From an uncultured Allomuricauda sp. (GTDB lineage: Bacteria; Bacteroidota; Bacteroidia; Flavobacteriales; Flavobacteriaceae), in contig NZ_CAMYIC010000057.1 in NCBI RefSeq assembly GCF_947258355.1, positions 1 to 64,000 on the forward strand: a stretch of DNA of 64,000 bases, in the 5' to 3' direction. The position numbers and the translations under genes were made by a program. Every line of letters begins with the position of its first letter. Positions within the stretch are counted from its first letter, which is position 1. Shown piece after piece: positions 27,353-36,250 of this stretch. A model generated the notes under the pieces. The model had not been told where the DNA came from and made no database searches. It saw only the letters and a program-made list of their open reading frames with translations.

Positions 27353-28684
27353 ATGTACGCGATACTCGACATTGAAAGCACGGGAGGAAAATACAACGAG
27401 GAAGGCATTACCGAAATCGCCATCCACAGGTATGATGGGCATCAGGTAGTGGATAAATTCATTTGTTTGATCAATCCAGAAAGGGAAATACAGCCTTTCG
27501 TTGTAAAACTCACGGGTATCAGCAATAAAATGTTGCGATCAGCACCGAAATTTCACGAAGTGGCCAAACGCATTGTGGAAATTACAGAAGGGGCTGTTCT
27601 GGTAGCGCACAATGCCCAGTTCGACTATCGCATTCTTAGAACCGAGTTTAGGCGTTTGGGCTATGATTTTCAACGTAAAACACTTTGTACTGTAGATCTT
27701 TCCAAACAACTCATCCCAGAAGCAGAATCGCACAGTTTGGGAAAATTGGCGCGTTCATTAGGGATTCCAATGAGCGACAGGCACCGAGCCAATGGCGACG
27801 CACTCGCCACCTTGAAACTCTTTAAAATGTTATTGGATAAGGATTCGGATAAAAAAATCATAACCGATGTAATCCGCGAAGAAACCCATGGGGAACTGTC
27901 CCCCAATCAATTGGATATGGTTGTCGACCTTCCATCCGAAACTGGTGTATACTACATGCACGATAAGGATGGGGAGATTATATTTCTGGGCAAAACCAAG
28001 AATATTAAAAAACGGGTGAACCAGCATTTTACCAATGTGGGCAAACTGGCACGCAAACTCCAAAAAGAAACCAAAAAAGTAACGTACCAGACCACGGGAA
28101 GCGAACTCATTGCCATTTTAAAGGCTTATGTAGAGCAAAAAAAGAACAGACCACGCTATAACCATGTTTCAAAGAAAAAACTTTTCACCCACACCATAGA
28201 CTTCAACCAAAATGGAACCGAGCACATTATATTGGAAGTTGAAAAGAACCGGTCGCTAGAGGACAAAAAAATGGCCTTTAACGGAACCCAGTCGGCCAAA
28301 AACTTCATAAATAAGGTTTCTCAAGAGTTTGAGCTGTGCCCTTCCTCTTTGGGAACAGAAAATGAATGTTTGCACCAATCAAATGAGCTGAGGGCATCAA
28401 GTTGTAACGAAAAAGTGCTTTCCGCTTTTGAAAAGTACAGCATCCAAGACAAGAATATTGCATTGACCGACCAAGGCAGGGAAACCGGAGAGCGTAGTTT
28501 TATCTTGATCAAAAATGGTCGGCTCCAAGGGTTTGGCTATGTGGAACTCAATCATCAAATCAATAATATTCCTATATTGGAATCGATTATGACTCCCATA
28601 TGGAGTGATGAAAACACAACATTTATTGTGGAAACTTATTTAAGAAAGAATAATCGGCTAAAAAAAATACCACTAACCTCCTGA
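27353..28684 (+). CDS. DnaQ-like 3'-5' exonuclease fused to a degenerate GIY-YIG domain
   Basis: A 443-residue fusion. The N-terminal DEDDh exonuclease (1-165) keeps D6, E8, D91, H144 and D149 (LDIEST, AHNAQFDYR, HRANGDA), like the epsilon subunit of DNA polymerase III. Residues 196-290 look like the GIY-YIG domain of UvrC (GVYYM, NIKKRVNQHF, RPRYN), but YIG reads FLG, and the residue at the catalytic Glu position is Ala (ILKAYVEQKKNRPRYN). The rest (about 290-443) is a diverged C-terminal domain. The family may act in proofreading or repair; nuclease activity of the second domain is doubtful. ATG 27353 gives a complete exonuclease. Confidence 0.85.
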   Translation: MYAILDIESTGGKYNEEGITEIAIHRYDGHQVVDKFICLINPEREIQPFVVKLTGISNKMLRSAPKFHEVAKRIVEITEGAVLVAHNAQFDYRILRTEFRRLGYDFQRKTLCTVDLSKQLIPEAESHSLGKLARSLGIPMSDRHRANGDALATLKLFKMLLDKDSDKKIITDVIREETHGELSPNQLDMVVDLPSETGVYYMHDKDGEIIFLGKTKNIKKRVNQHFTNVGKLARKLQKETKKVTYQTTGSELIAILKAYVEQKKNRPRYNHVSKKKLFTHTIDFNQNGTEHIILEVEKNRSLEDKKMAFNGTQSAKNFINKVSQEFELCPSSLGTENECLHQSNELRASSCNEKVLSAFEKYSIQDKNIALTDQGRETGERSFILIKNGRLQGFGYVELNHQINNIPILESIMTPIWSDENTTFIVETYLRKNNRLKKIPLTS

Positions 28685-28687
28685 TCA

Positions 28688-29536
28688 TTGAAAGACACCA
28701 AACCACTTCCCAAATGGAAAAATAAACTTCATGAAGTTATTTATGAGGCGGATACCCCATCGGGCAAGTTTTTTGACATTGTCCTTTTTATCTTGATAGT
28801 TATAAGTGTTATTCTGGTGATGTTGGAGAGCATAGATGATTTTGACCAGCATTATCACAGCACGTTACTCACTCTGGAATGGATTGTAACCATATTCTTT
28901 ACCTTGGAGTATATCGCTAGATTGATCAGTATCAAAAAACCCTTGAGGTACGTTTTTAGCTTTTATGGCATAATTGACTTTTTGTCCACCATACCTCTTT
29001 ACCTTTCCTACATTTTAGCGGGGTCTCAAGTTTTATTGGCGGTAAGAGCATTTCGCTTGCTAAGGATTTTCAGGATATTAAAATTGGTGAAGTTTATCGG
29101 TGAAGCTTCACAGTTGCAATCAGCATTAAGAGCAAGCAGGGCAAAAATCGCTGTTTTTATCTACGTTGTTTTGATTTTATCGGTGATTCTGGGCACCTTA
29201 ATGTACATTGTGGAAGGCGATGAGGCTGGATTTACCAGTATACCCAGAAGTATATATTGGACCATTGTAACCCTTACAACAGTTGGATATGGTGATATTG
29301 CCCCGATAACCAATTTGGGACAGTTTATCGCTACAGTGATCATGATTTTGGGTTACGGTATTATCGCTGTACCCACCGGCATTGTAACCGCGGAATTTGC
29401 CCGCAACAAAAATAACAAGGATGAAGATGATGATGGTTTTATGGTTCATGTAAACACCCAGGCTTGTCCAAGTTGCGGAATAGAGGGGCATAGAGACGAT
29501 GCTACCCATTGTTTTAATTGTGGACATCCTCTATGA
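28688..29536 (+). CDS. Voltage-gated-type potassium channel with C-terminal zinc ribbon
   Basis: A 282-residue inner membrane protein of the ion transport/ion channel family. Six hydrophobic segments are visible; segment 4 is the arginine-rich RAFRLLRIFRILKLVKF, and the pore has the selectivity filter TLTTVGYGDIAP (about residues 195-206). The tail carries two CxxC pairs (CPSCGIEGH and CFNCGHP), a zinc ribbon. The reading frame opens right after the previous stop and has no ATG before the first membrane helix, so translation must start at TTG 28688. Its end overlaps the miaA start (ATGA). Confidence 0.88.
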   Translation: MKDTKPLPKWKNKLHEVIYEADTPSGKFFDIVLFILIVISVILVMLESIDDFDQHYHSTLLTLEWIVTIFFTLEYIARLISIKKPLRYVFSFYGIIDFLSTIPLYLSYILAGSQVLLAVRAFRLLRIFRILKLVKFIGEASQLQSALRASRAKIAVFIYVVLILSVILGTLMYIVEGDEAGFTSIPRSIYWTIVTLTTVGYGDIAPITNLGQFIATVIMILGYGIIAVPTGIVTAEFARNKNNKDEDDDGFMVHVNTQACPSCGIEGHRDDATHCFNCGHPL

Positions 29537-30456
29537 ACACAAAAGTATTACTTACAGTTGTCGGACCAACAGCAATCGGAAAAACGGCTTTGGGCATCCA
29601 ATTGGCCAAACATTTCGATACAGAAATAATATCGGCGGACTCCCGGCAATTTTTCAAGGAAATGGAAATAGGCACAGCCGTTCCGTCTCAAGATGAACTG
29701 CATCAAGCGCCACATCATTTTATACAGCACAAAAGTATTTTTGAACCTTATTCCGTGGGTGATTTTGAGAAAGAAGCTATTTCCTTATTGGGCAAACTCT
29801 TTCAAAAGAAAGATGTTGTTGTAATGGTAGGCGGAAGTGGACTTTATGTAGATGCCGTTATCTCCGGTTTGGATAAATTTCCGGAAGTAGACCCTAAAAT
29901 CCGTACAGAACTGAATCAGCAGTTGAAAAAGGAAGGGGTGACAAGTCTTCAGAAAGAATTACAGGAACAAGACCCTGATTATTACAAAACTGTTGATTTA
30001 GAAAACCCGCATAGGCTCATAAGAGCTTTGGAAGTCTGTAGGGCTTCCGGCAAACCCTACACATCTTTTTTGAACCGGCCAAAACCAAAAAGACCTTTCA
30101 AGTCACTTTACATTGGCATAGAAGCGCCTCGAGAAGTTATCTATGAGCGAATAAATACCCGAGTGGATCTAATGATAAAAGCCGGGTTGTTGGATGAAGC
30201 AAAAAAACTTTTCCCGCATAAACGACTGAATGCCTTACAAACAGTTGGCTACAAAGAACTTTTTGAATATATTGATGGACATTGCACTTTGGATTTTGCC
30301 GTTTCGGAAATTAAAAAGAACACCAGGCGCTTTGCTAAACGGCAACTTACATGGTTGCGAAAAAACGATGACATTTTGTGGGTGCCTTACAATACTGAAC
30401 CCAGAAAGGTGCTCCAAATGATTACAGACCGACTTAAAACCAACCTTTATGCCTAA
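29533..30456 (+). CDS. miaA: tRNA dimethylallyltransferase
   Basis: The enzyme adds a dimethylallyl group to A37 of tRNAs that read U-starting codons. It has 307 residues with P-loop VVGPTAIGKTALG near the N terminus, SADSRQFFKEMEIGTA, VGGSGLYVDAV, NPHRLIRALEVC and the C-terminal NTRRFAKRQLTWLRK. The start is ATG 29533 overlapping the channel stop (ATGA); a frame extending to 29518 is not used. Its end overlaps the gluconokinase gene by 8 nt. Placement inside a channel-gluconate operon looks incidental. Confidence 0.96.
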   Translation: MNTKVLLTVVGPTAIGKTALGIQLAKHFDTEIISADSRQFFKEMEIGTAVPSQDELHQAPHHFIQHKSIFEPYSVGDFEKEAISLLGKLFQKKDVVVMVGGSGLYVDAVISGLDKFPEVDPKIRTELNQQLKKEGVTSLQKELQEQDPDYYKTVDLENPHRLIRALEVCRASGKPYTSFLNRPKPKRPFKSLYIGIEAPREVIYERINTRVDLMIKAGLLDEAKKLFPHKRLNALQTVGYKELFEYIDGHCTLDFAVSEIKKNTRRFAKRQLTWLRKNDDILWVPYNTEPRKVLQMITDRLKTNLYA

Positions 30457-30940
30457 CGGTAAAACTGTGATAGTGGTCATGGGAGTCAGTGGTTCGGGTA
30501 AGACCGAAATTGGGAAACTACTCTCAGCAAAACTATCTCGACCCTTTTTTGACGGTGATGACTTTCATCCCGAAGCAAATATCAAAAAAATGAGTTCAGG
30601 AAATGCCCTAAACGATGAGGATCGGAAAGAGTGGCTCATCCAACTGAATAAACTTGCAATAAAACATAGACACTCAGGTGCCATAATCGCCTGTTCTGCC
30701 CTGAAAAAGAACTACAGGAGCATGTTGAGGGCCGGAATGGGCAATTGCATGGTATTTGTTTATTTGAACGGTTCCTTTGAATTGATAAAGTCCAGATTAG
30801 AAAAAAGGAAGGGACATTTTATGCCCTTAGAACTTTTAAAATCACAATTTGACACTCTGGAACCTCCCACCAAAGAAATTACGGTTTCCATTGAAGAAAC
30901 ACCAGAGAAGATTATTGAAAACATTATAAAGCATCTTTAA
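30449..30940 (+). CDS. gntK: Gluconokinase
   Basis: A 163-residue P-loop kinase that phosphorylates gluconate to 6-phosphogluconate. The Walker A is GVSGSGKTEIG (12-22), followed by FFDGDDFHPEANIKKMSSGN and the CSALKKNYR motif, all typical of GntK. Length is normal. The start overlaps miaA by 8 nt and the stop is 2 nt before the permease start, so kinase and transporter are expressed together as a gluconate uptake unit. Confidence 0.95.
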   Translation: MPNGKTVIVVMGVSGSGKTEIGKLLSAKLSRPFFDGDDFHPEANIKKMSSGNALNDEDRKEWLIQLNKLAIKHRHSGAIIACSALKKNYRSMLRAGMGNCMVFVYLNGSFELIKSRLEKRKGHFMPLELLKSQFDTLEPPTKEITVSIEETPEKIIENIIKHL

Positions 30941-30942
30941 GA

Positions 30943-32277
30943 ATGGAAGTCAATCTTTTCATGGCCGTCATCATTGGTATAGCCATTTTATTATTCCTGA
31001 TTCTAAAGTTGCGAATCCATGCCTTCATTGCATTGTTGATTGGAAGCATCGCTGTTGGGCTAATTGCAGGTCTTGACGCCAATCAAATCATTAATACCGT
31101 ACAAAAGGGTATGGGCGGCACTTTGGGTTTTGTTGCCACAGTCGTGGGCTTGGGCGCTATATTCGGGGGAATCTTGGAGGCTTCCGGTGGAGCCAAGACC
31201 ATCGCCAATTTTATGGTCTCCAAATTCGGCTTGAAAAAAGCGCCATCGGCAATGGTGATTTCAGGTTTTTTGATAGCCATCCCTGTTTTTTTTGATGTGG
31301 CCTTCATCATTTTGGTTCCAATGATCTATGCCCTACAACGGAGAACCGGTAAATCATTGTTGCTCTATGCCATACCCTTATTGGCCGGTTTGGCCATTAC
31401 ACATGCCTTTATACCTCCCACCCCTGGACCTATTGCAGTAGCGGACATTATCGGGGTAGACCTCGGGTGGGTCATTTTGATGGGTTTTGCAGCCGGAATC
31501 CCTACTGCCTTGGTTGCAGGGCTCTGGTTCGGAAAACATATTTCAAAAAAGATATTTGTTGCTGCTCCCGAGGAAATTGAAGAGGAAAATCACCCCGAAC
31601 TACCTCCCATAACACAAACTTTGTTGATTATTGGTCTTCCGATTGTATTGATTTTACTGAACACAATTGTAGCCGCTGGAACATTTGGAATAACCAATAT
31701 TATCGTATTGAATGCAATAGCGCTTATTGGGCATCCTTTTTCCGCTTTGATTATTGCCAACCTGCTGGCATGGTATTTTTTTGGACTACGAAAGGGATTT
31801 ACCAAGGACCAACTTCTTAAAATTTCTACCAAATCTTTAGCACCGGCCGGAACTATAATCCTATTGACCGGTGCTGGTGGTGTTTTTAAACAGGTTTTAA
31901 CGGATACTGGGGCTGGTGAGCTTTTAGCCACCTCCTTGAGCAACGCAGGAATCCCCATTTTAGCTTTTGCGTTTATAAGTGCCGCCATTGTGAGGATAGT
32001 CCAAGGTTCATCCACTGTAGCCATGATAACAGCTGCAGGATTGGTGTCCCCCCTATTAGCAAATACCAGTTTAAATTCCATAGAATTGGCTTGTATGGTA
32101 ATCGCCATTGCCTCCGGAGCAAGTATTTTTTCACATGTAAACGATAGTGGTTTTTGGCTTGTAGGTCAATATTTAGGGATTACGGAAAAACAGACCTTCC
32201 GTTCATGGACCGTAATGACCACCATATTGGCATTTGTAGGGGTAATCACCGTATCCATAGTTTATGTTTTTGCATAA
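30943..32277 (+). CDS. gntT: Gluconate:H+ symporter, GntP family
   Basis: A 444-residue inner membrane permease with about 12 hydrophobic segments. Family traits include VATVVGLGAIFGGILEASGG, ATAKA-type loops replaced here by AKTIANFMVSKFG, FIPPTPGPIAVADIIGVD and the C-terminal GSSTVAMITAAGL and HVNDSGFWL. It directly follows gntK and is expected to import gluconate for it. It is ended by a strong hairpin at 32281-32302. Substrate specificity within GntP is inferred from the neighbour. Confidence 0.93.
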   Translation: MEVNLFMAVIIGIAILLFLILKLRIHAFIALLIGSIAVGLIAGLDANQIINTVQKGMGGTLGFVATVVGLGAIFGGILEASGGAKTIANFMVSKFGLKKAPSAMVISGFLIAIPVFFDVAFIILVPMIYALQRRTGKSLLLYAIPLLAGLAITHAFIPPTPGPIAVADIIGVDLGWVILMGFAAGIPTALVAGLWFGKHISKKIFVAAPEEIEEENHPELPPITQTLLIIGLPIVLILLNTIVAAGTFGITNIIVLNAIALIGHPFSALIIANLLAWYFFGLRKGFTKDQLLKISTKSLAPAGTIILLTGAGGVFKQVLTDTGAGELLATSLSNAGIPILAFAFISAAIVRIVQGSSTVAMITAAGLVSPLLANTSLNSIELACMVIAIASGASIFSHVNDSGFWLVGQYLGITEKQTFRSWTVMTTILAFVGVITVSIVYVFA

Positions 32278-32312
32278 AAAAAGCCACCTTGAAGGTGGCT
32301 TTGGCTTTTTTG
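32276..32312. terminator. Bidirectional terminator
   Basis: AAGCCACCTT (32281-32290) and AAGGTGGCTT (32293-32302) are perfect inverted repeats with an A tract on the left and T tract on the right, between the convergent gntT and rprY genes. Confidence 0.85.
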
Positions 32313-32323
32313 AGTAAATACTC

Positions 32324-33040
32324 TTATTGCTCGTTCTCTGCTTTAACGACAAGCCTAAATCCTTCTCCATGAATGTTAAGGATTTCAACCAGGTCGTCCT
32401 TTTTGAGATATTTTCTCAACTTGGCGATATACACATCCATACTTCTTGAAGTGAAATAGTTGTCGTCTCTCCATATTTTTGTCAACGCCAATTCCCTGGG
32501 CATCAAATCATTTTCGTGTAGCGCCAACAAACGTAACAACTCGTTTTCTTTTGGTGAGAGTTTTATAGGCTCCTCTTCTTTGTATTTTAAGAAACGTAGT
32601 TTAGAGTTCAAATGGAAGTTACCTATCTCAAATTCAAACTGCTTACTATCGGCCAAAGAACTAGAGGCTTTTCTTTGAAGGATTGCCTTGAGTTTCATAA
32701 GTAAAACCTCAGAATCGAAAGGTTTGTTCAAGTAATCGTCTGCTCCAGCTTTATATCCTTTGAGGACATCCTCTTTCATGGTCTTTGCGGTCAAAAAGAT
32801 AATCGGAACGTTTTCGTTCTTCTCACGGATTTCCTTTGCCAAGGTAAATCCATCCTTATAAGGCATCATAACGTCCAAGATACAGACATCATAGTTGTCC
32901 TTTTTGAACTTCTCGAAACCTTCCATTCCGTTTTTGGCCAGAACAACGTCAAAATCGTTCATGGTCAAATAATCTTTTAGGACAATTCCAAAATTTGGGT
33001 CATCCTCTACTAGTAGTATCTTTTTTTTCTCTGTATCCAT
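32324..33040 (-). CDS. rprY: OmpR-type response regulator, RprY-like
   Basis: A 238-residue regulator. The receiver has the acidic pair in LVEDDPN, phosphoacceptor Asp near residue 57 (CILDVMMPYKDG), Thr in FLTAK and Lys in YLNKPF. A winged-helix output domain (about 135-232) reads PKENELLRLLALHENDLMPR then SRSMDVYIAKLRKYLK. It sits 10 nt behind the kinase gene and is the cognate regulator. Sequence and pairing resemble the bacteroidetal RprX/RprY system; the regulon cannot be told. Confidence 0.9.
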   Translation of the reverse strand: MDTEKKKILLVEDDPNFGIVLKDYLTMNDFDVVLAKNGMEGFEKFKKDNYDVCILDVMMPYKDGFTLAKEIREKNENVPIIFLTAKTMKEDVLKGYKAGADDYLNKPFDSEVLLMKLKAILQRKASSSLADSKQFEFEIGNFHLNSKLRFLKYKEEEPIKLSPKENELLRLLALHENDLMPRELALTKIWRDDNYFTSRSMDVYIAKLRKYLKKDDLVEILNIHGEGFRLVVKAENEQ

Positions 33041-33050
33041 AGTTCGCTTT

Positions 33051-34637
33051 TTAAATTAAAGGGAGTTTTATAAAGAAAGTGCTTCCTTTTCCTTTTTCAC
33101 TTTCTGCATAAACCTCACCCTGATGATCGTCTATAATTCGTTTTACGTAGGCCAATCCTAAACCGTGGCCCTTAACGTTATGTATGTCGCCGGTATGTTC
33201 CCGGTAAAATTTTTCAAATACTTTTTTCAGTACTGCTTTGCTCATGCCCGCTCCTTGATCCTCTACTCTTATTATGATGCTATTTTTCACCACTTCGGTG
33301 TACACATCAATTTTTGGCTTTTCGGGCGAATACTTTACGGCATTGTCCAGTATGTTTACCACTACATTGGTCATATGCATCTCGTTGGCCAAAACCTCTG
33401 ATCGTTCAGCATCCAAATGTGCGTTTACATAACCACCCCTATCTTGAACAATAAGTTCTATATGTGCAATGGCATCGGTGATAATATCGTGCATGTTGAC
33501 CCTATCCTTACTAATGTCCAACTGATTTTTTTCCAGTTTGGATATTCTCAGCACATTTTCTACTTGAGCGTGCATACGTTTATTCTCATCACGAATCATA
33601 CCCAAATAGCGCAGCACTTTTTCTTTGTCCTCAATGGACTTAGGGTTTCTTATTGCTTCCACTGCCAAATTTATCGTGGCAATGGGCGTTTTGAACTCGT
33701 GCGTCATATTATTGATGAAATCAGACTTGATTTCAGAAATTCGTTTTTGCTTGATTAACTGGTAAATAGCACTGGAATATGCCAACATAATTACCAATGT
33801 AAAAACCAAGGACAAAATTGCCATTCCCATTACCGAACCGAAAATGTATCGCTTCATACCAGGGAATGTCAGCAATAGTGAAAAATTGGAAACACCTTCG
33901 CTATCCTTGAAAATGGGGGCTTTATATATTTTGGAACCGGAAAACTTAAACCTTCTAGACCGTATTTTAGTGGGATATCCTTGGCTATAAACCCCATACT
34001 CATAGTCTGTATCAATGTTTCTGTTACTTAATTCTTGACTAAGTAGCAACTCCAATTCTTGTTTGGTAACCCTTTTGTGAATTGGACGTGTTTTGGCGGC
34101 CTCCATAAAAACATCTTCCCAAGCAGCTTTGTCAATACTACTCAGTCCTCCAATTTTTTCGGCCCGTTGTATCGGGGTTAAGCTATAGCTTTTCCCATCT
34201 AGACCATATTCCTCTTTAAAAACAGTTTTAGTTCGTTTACTGGTAAAATTTTTGATGGTAGTTGTATCTTCATCACCATCCGTGGTTATATCAAAGAACG
34301 CAGAGGTTATATTATAATCTTCTTCGAGAATTCCGTGTGAATAAAAAAGAATCTCGTCTGAATTTAAATCACGATCAACGAACAAAAAGTTTTTGTACTG
34401 TGTACTCTTGGGTTCGCCAATACTATCAGCAAGAGAGGCCAAACGGTCGGAGTATTCCTTCATCTCGCGCTTCTCCACCCTACTCGCCACTTTATCCAGA
34501 ATGTCCGTAACTGTTCTTGAAAATTGTTCTTCTTTGTCGTTTATGGATGTACGAATCCAATATACCTGCACAAAAATTATCCCTAAAAGAGATAAGCTCA
34601 TAAGAACAACCAGAAGAACGAATAGCTTCTTGTTCAT
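33051..34637 (-). CDS. rprX: Sensor histidine kinase, RprX-like
   Basis: A 528-residue inner membrane kinase. A first membrane helix is at the N terminus (LFVLLVVLMSLSLLGIIFVQ), then an extracytoplasmic domain of about 240 residues, a second helix (about 265-288, YIFGSVMGMAILSLVFTLVIM) and a cytosolic HisKA domain with the phospho-His in NMTHEFKTPIATI, followed by HATPase motifs (NVVVNILDNAVKYSPE, VEDQGAGM, HGLGLAYVK). It is the first gene of the pair with rprY. The sensed signal is unknown. Confidence 0.92.
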   Translation of the reverse strand: MNKKLFVLLVVLMSLSLLGIIFVQVYWIRTSINDKEEQFSRTVTDILDKVASRVEKREMKEYSDRLASLADSIGEPKSTQYKNFLFVDRDLNSDEILFYSHGILEEDYNITSAFFDITTDGDEDTTTIKNFTSKRTKTVFKEEYGLDGKSYSLTPIQRAEKIGGLSSIDKAAWEDVFMEAAKTRPIHKRVTKQELELLLSQELSNRNIDTDYEYGVYSQGYPTKIRSRRFKFSGSKIYKAPIFKDSEGVSNFSLLLTFPGMKRYIFGSVMGMAILSLVFTLVIMLAYSSAIYQLIKQKRISEIKSDFINNMTHEFKTPIATINLAVEAIRNPKSIEDKEKVLRYLGMIRDENKRMHAQVENVLRISKLEKNQLDISKDRVNMHDIITDAIAHIELIVQDRGGYVNAHLDAERSEVLANEMHMTNVVVNILDNAVKYSPEKPKIDVYTEVVKNSIIIRVEDQGAGMSKAVLKKVFEKFYREHTGDIHNVKGHGLGLAYVKRIIDDHQGEVYAESEKGKGSTFFIKLPLI

Positions 34638-34701
34638 TGTGGTAAAATTAAAAATTTAACATTTAGTAGTTTTAGCGTTTAACCAAAACTTAACATAAAT
34701 G

Positions 34702-35295
34702 TTAAAATTTGGATGCTAACGCTAAAAGTTTGAGGTGTAGTTCGTTAACCCTTCTCTTGGTTTTGTCCAATTCGAGGTTTTCTAGTGAAAAATCGGCTAA
34801 ATCGACCTTTTTTTTATCATCCATTTGATTATTTATTCGGTCAATAACAGCCTGTTTTTCAATCTTATCCCTATCCATTACTCTTTGAATTCGAGTTTCT
34901 TCGGGTGCCGTAACCAAGATAGTACAATCATATTTGTCTTGGGCATTATTCTCGAAAATCAATGCGGTTTCTTGGATTACGTATGGTGACTTCTGATGAT
35001 TGACCCACTCCAAAAAGTGCTCTCTTACAGCTGGGTGGACGATATCGTTCAATTCCCCTAGTATTTCTGGGTCTTTAAAAACCTTATCGGCTATGTAGGG
35101 CCTGTTTAATCCTTCGTTCAAATAAGCTTCTTCACCTAGCAATTCGGAAATGGCATTTTTAACCTCATTCGAGTTGACCATCAACTTTTTGGCCTCCATA
35201 TCAGAATCGTAAACTGGAACGCCCAATTCAATAAACATTTTGGCCACAGTGCTTTTTCCACTGCCAATTCCACCGGTAAGTCCAACTATCATCAT
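34702..35295 (-). CDS. coaE: Dephospho-CoA kinase
   Basis: The enzyme of the last step of coenzyme A synthesis. It has 197 residues with the P-loop GLTGGIGSGKSTVAKMF at the N terminus, VYDSDMEAKKLM, the conserved NRPYIADKVF and DIVHPAVREHFLEW. Length is normal. Start codon choice is between ATG 35295 and ATG 35292, one codon apart; the upstream gene ends in the same stretch (ATGA). The YbbR-like gene and the glycosyltransferase gene lie upstream in the same run. Confidence 0.95.
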   Translation of the reverse strand: MMIVGLTGGIGSGKSTVAKMFIELGVPVYDSDMEAKKLMVNSNEVKNAISELLGEEAYLNEGLNRPYIADKVFKDPEILGELNDIVHPAVREHFLEWVNHQKSPYVIQETALIFENNAQDKYDCTILVTAPEETRIQRVMDRDKIEKQAVIDRINNQMDDKKKVDLADFSLENLELDKTKRRVNELHLKLLALASKF

Positions 35296-36248
35296 TGCTG
35301 CTCCAAAACAAAATTCACGGTATTCTCTTCCAACCTAACATCGTACACTTTTTGAGGACTTTCCGTTATCTCCAAAAATAAAGTATTGCTTTCTGAACCC
35401 TTTAATTGGCTATAATCCGCTACAATTTCAAAATCAGAGGCCGATATTTCCTTCAACCGCTCTATAGTAGCCTTACAAAGTATGGTGACTGAATTTGGAA
35501 AAGTCCTAACTTGGTATCCTTTAGGGGTGTTTATTACTTGAACGGGAACATCAAATACTTTTTCCGAAAATTTAGAGACTTTCCCAGAAACCGTTGCACG
35601 CCCAATGGAAAAAATACTGTTGTCCAATCCTTTCGGAAAGACCAAACTGACTTCATTCGAAAAATCGCCGTTTACATTGTTTAACTGTATCAGTGACGTT
35701 TTGATGGACTTTATCGTGTCAATTTCATTGCTTGGCCCTTTTACCTCCAAAGAGTCAGGTGATATTTTGATTTTTCCGTCCAGTATGTAATTCTGTTCAA
35801 GTTTTAAATCCAACTTAGCTTCTATGGGTATTTTTTTTGAATCCACTTGATAAAGGTCCACATCCAACGTCCTACGATCTAATTCCAAAAGAGAAACGCT
35901 TTGTGATAGTTGCTGATCCATTTGTCTTCGCAGCGCCTCCTCGCTCATTACATAACCGCCGTTTTGAAACAATACCTGCGAAACATCGATATCGATGCGA
36001 CTTTTAAAAATCTTGTAATATAAAAATTGAAAACCACTGGTTCTTAGTTTAGCCTCGATCAGATTATCGGAATTTTTACCCAACAACAAGGAATCCGGAA
36101 GGTTGCGATAATTTAGCGTAAAGTATGCCCTGGATTCATATGTTTCGGATAGATTGCTGATGAACCAGGCCAAAAAAGAGCATAGCAAAAACAGTGAAAA
36201 CACCTTCACTTTCTTTTGGTTGAGGCCGCGCAATACCTTTTTAAACAC
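35292..36248 (-). CDS. YbbR/CdaR-like domain protein
   Basis: A 318-residue protein with one N-terminal membrane helix (VKVFSLFLLCSFLAWFISNL) and a periplasmic beta-rich part with YbbR-like repeats (NYRNLPDSLLLG, KIKISPDSLEVKGPSNEID, FDVPVQVINTPKGYQVRTFP). In Firmicutes YbbR (CdaR) controls the diadenylate cyclase CdaA; in Bacteroidota this gene commonly lies before coaE and no cyclase gene is seen here. The role is therefore open. It overlaps coaE at its stop and follows the glycosyltransferase gene with a 2-nt gap. Confidence 0.78.
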   Translation of the reverse strand: MFKKVLRGLNQKKVKVFSLFLLCSFLAWFISNLSETYESRAYFTLNYRNLPDSLLLGKNSDNLIEAKLRTSGFQFLYYKIFKSRIDIDVSQVLFQNGGYVMSEEALRRQMDQQLSQSVSLLELDRRTLDVDLYQVDSKKIPIEAKLDLKLEQNYILDGKIKISPDSLEVKGPSNEIDTIKSIKTSLIQLNNVNGDFSNEVSLVFPKGLDNSIFSIGRATVSGKVSKFSEKVFDVPVQVINTPKGYQVRTFPNSVTILCKATIERLKEISASDFEIVADYSQLKGSESNTLFLEITESPQKVYDVRLEENTVNFVLEQQ

Positions 36249-36250
36249 TC

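Noticed and set aside
28684..28690. In-frame stop between the exonuclease and the channel, as a possible recoded fusion
   Set aside because: The two products are unrelated and each is complete; a TGA stop followed by a TTG start two codons later is a normal operon junction.
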